15,632 bases of DNA from Oscillospiraceae bacterium (GTDB lineage: Bacteria; Bacillota; Clostridia; Oscillospirales; Oscillospiraceae), in assembly GCA_017409645.1 (NCBI GenBank), contig JAFQSI010000312.1:1-15632 (forward strand), read 5' to 3'. This document shows, one piece after another, positions 13,183-15,632 of this stretch; the first letter of the stretch is position 1, and each line of letters begins with the position of its first letter. The notes below the pieces were generated by a model, which was not told the DNA's origin, did not search any database, and worked only from the letters and a program-made list of their open reading frames with translations. A program made the position numbers and the translations under genes.

Positions 13183-13578
13183 TTAGTTCGTGATTTCTGC
13201 AAATCGGTACGCTCTGTCAGGCTCGAACGGGATCGGCAGGGCATCGAAGGTGATCTCGATACATCCCTCCTCCAGGTGGGCCTCGTAGGTGCCCTCCAGC
13301 GCGTTGGGGCCTTCATCCGGGCAGATCATGCGCCGTCCGTGGTCGATGGCCGCTTCCAGGACTGCCCCGTCCGGGAGCGTCAGGATGGTCCGGTCGCCGA
13401 AGGTCAGCGTAATGGACAACTCCTCACAGGCATAGGCTCCTTGCTCCGGGATCGCGGACATTGCTTTCTCACGGGCAGCCCACAACGGAAGGCCGACTGC
13501 GGCGATCAGCGCCAGGACCAGTGCTAAGGTCACCAGGATCAAAAGGGGCCCGCGCAATACATGGGGCTTTCGCTCCAT
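13183..13578 (-). CDS. Single-pass membrane protein, 131 aa, unrecognised
   Basis: The N-terminus MERKPHVLRG is followed by one strong hydrophobic helix (about 11-34), then a small extracytoplasmic domain with three cysteines (C51, C86, C106) and beta-like phrases such as ELSITLTFGDRTILTLPDGAVLEAAI (53-78). This predicts a membrane-anchored beta-rich domain outside the cell. The family is not recognised. The ATG at 13578 is preceded by GGAGGAG with 7-nt spacing and lies 1 nt after the stop codon of the lipoprotein gene, so the two are translationally coupled. The longer open frame to 13698 is a shadow over the lipoprotein gene. A functional link to the lipoprotein, for example as partner at the cell surface, is inferred from coupling only. 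The shared terminator lies 18 nt downstream. Confidence 0.78.
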   Translation of the reverse strand: MERKPHVLRGPLLILVTLALVLALIAAVGLPLWAAREKAMSAIPEQGAYACEELSITLTFGDRTILTLPDGAVLEAAIDHGRRMICPDEGPNALEGTYEAHLEEGCIEITFDALPIPFEPDRAYRFAEITN

Positions 13579-13579
13579 C

Positions 13580-14797
13580 TTACGGCTCCTCCGACAGCTC
13601 GCCGTCGTGCAGATAATAGATCCGGCGCTCCCCTGCCCCGTTGGTGAATTCGATGGCAAAGGACCGGGAGGCGTCATCGTAGCCGCCGGTGATCTCAAGG
13701 ATGTCGTCCTGGCCCAGGGTCAGGGCGGAGAACAGCAGATCCTGGGCGACCGGGGTATCCTCCAGCCACATGACTTCACTGAGCTGGACCTGATGGACTG
13801 TGCCCTCCACGCCCACCAGGAGCGTCTGGCCCTCCGGTTCGATGGTGACGGGGATGGCGTTTCGGCCCGCGATATCGTCCCGCAGGAGCAGATCTCCGGG
13901 GGTGCCGTCCGGCTCCGCAGGAAGGTATTCCTCCAGCAGGATGCCCTCCAGCGCCCCGTAGGGCAGCTCCACTTTGATGATGCCGGCAGCATAGGGACCC
14001 AGCTCGTACTGGTTGTAGAAGATCACCAGACCGACGTCGTTGAGATACCAGTAGGGCGTCATGTTCCCGTAGGACATGGAAACGCTGATGGTGTCGGCAT
14101 AGTCCGCAAACAGCCCGTTGCCGCCGTCGATGAACGCAAAACGCTCATCCACACCGGAGCGGACCAGGTCCGCCAGCTCTCCGGCTCTGCTGCCGTCGAT
14201 CACATCCTCCAGCCGCAGCAGCCGCCGATTTTGGATATCCAGATTGTAGGCCGTCTGGACGGAATTGGGATGGCTGCCGCCGGAATAGATGGAACTCAGG
14301 CTGATCAGGGACACCACCGTCTCATCGTGCCGGGCCACGCCCAGCTGCTGGTAGTTGGAGTAGCTGTAGAAATACTCGGTGCCGTTGGATTCCACGAATT
14401 CCCGCGCGTACTCATGGAGATTGCTGCTGTCCTCTGCGAAATTCCGGAGGATCCCCTCCAGGATCTCCTCGACCCAGGCGCTTCGTCCCTCGTCTGCGGA
14501 TACAAAGCTGGCCTGTGTCTGGCTTTCGTAGAGCAGCGTCAGGCCGTTGTCGTCCGCTACGGAGTTCGTGTAGGTGTCAAAGAGGAAATACTCCGCTTCG
14601 CTGGCTTCGGGGCTGCTTTCCGGATCGGCCGGAATGGCGGATGATCCGGCGACGCTCATTTCCAGATCGGCTTCGTCCGCCTCATACTGGAAGCGGCTCG
14701 TCACTGCTGCCTCGGATTTGAATTCGTCCGGTGCTGCAGCGCCGCAGCCTGTGAGAAAAATTGCTGATATTATCAATAAAATCAACTTTTGGAGCAT
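13580..14797 (-). CDS. Lipoprotein with RsiV-like DUF3298 domain
   Basis: A 405-aa secreted lipoprotein. The signal peptide MLQKLILLIISAIF ends in lipobox LTGC with C18 as lipidation site, followed by an acidic Ser/Ala/Glu-rich spacer (about 20-70). The rest matches the DUF4163/DUF3298 layout found in RsiV and related surface proteins: YSGGSHPN (171-178) with QTAYNLDIQNRRLLRLEDVI after it, and late YWYLNDVGLVIFYNQYELGPYAAG (249-272) running into KVELPY. In B. subtilis RsiV this domain binds lysozyme; here there is no cytoplasmic anti-sigma segment and no sigma gene beside it, so lysozyme sensing is not claimed. Start choice: AAGGAG is 9 nt before the ATG at 14797, and the signal peptide starts there; the further open frame to 14839 adds an implausible tail. 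It has its own promoter and is coupled to the 131-aa gene. Confidence 0.87.
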   Translation of the reverse strand: MLQKLILLIISAIFLTGCGAAAPDEFKSEAAVTSRFQYEADEADLEMSVAGSSAIPADPESSPEASEAEYFLFDTYTNSVADDNGLTLLYESQTQASFVSADEGRSAWVEEILEGILRNFAEDSSNLHEYAREFVESNGTEYFYSYSNYQQLGVARHDETVVSLISLSSIYSGGSHPNSVQTAYNLDIQNRRLLRLEDVIDGSRAGELADLVRSGVDERFAFIDGGNGLFADYADTISVSMSYGNMTPYWYLNDVGLVIFYNQYELGPYAAGIIKVELPYGALEGILLEEYLPAEPDGTPGDLLLRDDIAGRNAIPVTIEPEGQTLLVGVEGTVHQVQLSEVMWLEDTPVAQDLLFSALTLGQDDILEITGGYDDASRSFAIEFTNGAGERRIYYLHDGELSEEP

Positions 14798-14824
14798 AAA
14801 AACCAACTCCTTTCTGGTATTTTT

Positions 14825-14853
14825 ATGATAACACAACAATCAAATGATTGCAA
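14825..14853 (-). promoter_or_regulatory. Promoter of the lipoprotein operon
   Basis: Minus strand: -35 TTGCAA (14848-14853), 17-nt spacer, -10 TATCAT (14825-14830). The predicted start is near 14818, about 20 nt before the start codon. A dyad, CAATCA-AA-TGATTG (14837-14850), lies over the spacer and the -35 edge and could bind a regulator. Confidence 0.65.
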
Positions 14854-14877
14854 TCCAAAGTACGGTAAATTAAGTTC

Positions 14878-15555
14878 TTAAGTATACGCGATGATGGGCT
14901 CCGGGTCCAGCCAGGCCGGACGGTTCGCTTCGGTGAGCTTCTCCTCCTCCCGGAGCAGCCGGATGCCGATGTCTGCGCAGACCAGGCGCTTCATGCAGTT
15001 CCCGGCCTGCTGCGTCACCAGACCTCGCTTGACGAAGCCGATGGTGACGGTCAGGTCTGAAGAAACGATGCACTCCCCTGCCCCGGTGTCGCCGTTCATG
15101 CCGCTGTTGATATCGGCGCTGATGACACAGGTGCCGGATGCGTTGATTGCCTCGATGGCGGCCCGGTAATGGGGCCGGACCGGGCCCTGGAAGCCGGTGC
15201 CCAGAAGGCAGTCGACCACCGTGTCGAAGCCTGTCAGACAGTCGGCCGTGAAGGGTGCGATGGGCAACCCTGCAGCGCGGGCCTTTTCGGCATAATGGGC
15301 GCTGTCGGCGGAGAGCCGGTCGCTGAGGGTGAATACCGCGCAGGCAAAGCCCTGCTGCGCCAGGATGCAGGCCAGGGCGAAGCCGTCGCCGCCGTTGTTG
15401 CCGGAGCCGCAGACGATGGCGGTCCTCCCCTGCCAGTCATGAGCCCGGAAGATCCCGAGTGCAGCCCGGTGCATCAGGGTCAGGCTTGGAACAAAATGGG
15501 CGATGGTGTAGGCGTCAGAGTCGCGCATATTGGCGACGGAAATGCAGTCAAGCAT
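14878..15555 (-). CDS. nnrE: NAD(P)H-hydrate epimerase, stand-alone (YjeF N-terminal domain)
   Basis: Interconverts the R and S epimers of damaged NAD(P)HX so that a dehydratase can repair them. The protein is 225 aa, covering only the Rossmann-like YjeF_N/AIBP domain. Motifs: VANMRDSDAYTI at the N-terminus (8-18), CGSGNNGGDGFALA (49-62, nucleotide-binding glycine loop), VVDCLLGTGFQGPVRPHY (113-130), and ADINSGMNGDTG (147-158), which corresponds to the family's DxxSGxxxDTG signature with the likely catalytic Asp148. Many bacteria fuse this to the dehydratase (NnrD, about 500 aa in total); here the C-terminal domain is absent and the dehydratase must be elsewhere. The ATG at 15555 follows GGAGGAG; the open frame to 15624 overlaps the upstream gene and lacks support. 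It overlaps the SGNH gene by 8 nt. No terminator is evident in the 24 nt after its stop before the next promoter. Confidence 0.92.
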   Translation of the reverse strand: MLDCISVANMRDSDAYTIAHFVPSLTLMHRAALGIFRAHDWQGRTAIVCGSGNNGGDGFALACILAQQGFACAVFTLSDRLSADSAHYAEKARAAGLPIAPFTADCLTGFDTVVDCLLGTGFQGPVRPHYRAAIEAINASGTCVISADINSGMNGDTGAGECIVSSDLTVTIGFVKRGLVTQQAGNCMKRLVCADIGIRLLREEEKLTEANRPAWLDPEPIIAYT

Positions 15556-15632
15556 GAAAAAGCTCCTCCTTGAGTTGTTCGGCAAAGCGTCTGTGACCCT
15601 CCTCCGTGAAGTGGACGCCGTCATAGGCCATG
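15548..15632 (-). CDS. SGNH/GDSL hydrolase, C-terminal fragment (5' part outside window)
   Basis: Only the last 27 codons are in the window; the stop TGA is at 15548-15550. The peptide ends YDGVHFTEEGHRRFAEQLKEELFHA. DGVH followed by x-x-x-G-H-x-x-x-A is the block V catalytic Asp-x-x-His signature of SGNH (GDSL-type) esterases and lipases, which ends with a helix just like this. The stop codon overlaps the nnrE start by 8 nt, so the two genes are coupled. The substrate cannot be judged from this fragment, and I cannot tell where the gene begins. Confidence 0.75.
   Translation of the reverse strand, partial: MAYDGVHFTEEGHRRFAEQLKEELFHA

Noticed and set aside
13607..14644. 345-codon plus-strand frame antisense to the lipoprotein gene
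   Set aside because: Shadow of a gene with a clear signal peptide, lipobox and DUF3298 motifs.

Overview
The window is GC-rich bacterial chromosome, nearly fully coding. The gene content points to an endospore-forming Firmicute of the class Clostridia, and the high G+C suggests an Oscillospiraceae-type gut lineage. That placement is inference. The main clues are YunB (a sporulation protein), a pcrA-ligA neighbourhood, TepA near FtsK/SpoIIIE, strong GGAGG-type ribosome binding sites, and many intrinsic terminators. No rRNA, tRNA, CRISPR array or insertion sequence was recognised.

Region 1 (1-4617, + strand) is a DNA maintenance operon: pcrA (5' end outside the window), yunB and ligA. yunB and ligA overlap by 47 nt, and a long hairpin terminator ends the operon. 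Region 2 (4622-5239, - strand) is an unrecognised 205-aa gene with its own good promoter, sitting between two housekeeping loci.

Region 3 (5333-9643, - strand) holds ftsK/spoIIIE, preceded in the same operon by a polytopic UppP-like membrane protein that lacks the family's catalytic residues. Upstream of that is tepA, separated by a terminator and a new promoter. Region 4 (9700-11005, + strand) holds a YbaK/EbsC-type Cys-tRNA deacylase, a small cysteine-rich TSCPD protein, a terminator, and a two-helix membrane protein with its own terminator.

Region 5 (11004-12968, - strand) is a cassette of a complete tyrosine recombinase, a membrane-anchored XRE regulator (TTG start) and a 108-aa protein. 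Upstream of the recombinase, a TTGACA/TATCAT promoter lies between inverted copies of a 16-bp sequence, one of which also forms a 40-bp near-perfect palindrome. This is the most intriguing part of the window, because the layout resembles an invertible promoter. Region 6 (12986-13165, + strand) looks like the decayed 5' end of a nitroreductase gene that still has its promoter, ribosome binding site and terminator.

Region 7 (13183-15632, - strand) holds the 3' end of an SGNH hydrolase gene overlapping a stand-alone NAD(P)HX epimerase gene. After these come a RsiV-like lipoprotein (DUF3298 type) and a tightly coupled single-pass membrane protein under a separate promoter.

Most of the window is ordinary chromosome. 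The items that merit follow-up are the repeat/promoter/recombinase arrangement, the catalytically altered UppP homologue next to ftsK, the orphan 205-aa gene, and the nitroreductase relic.
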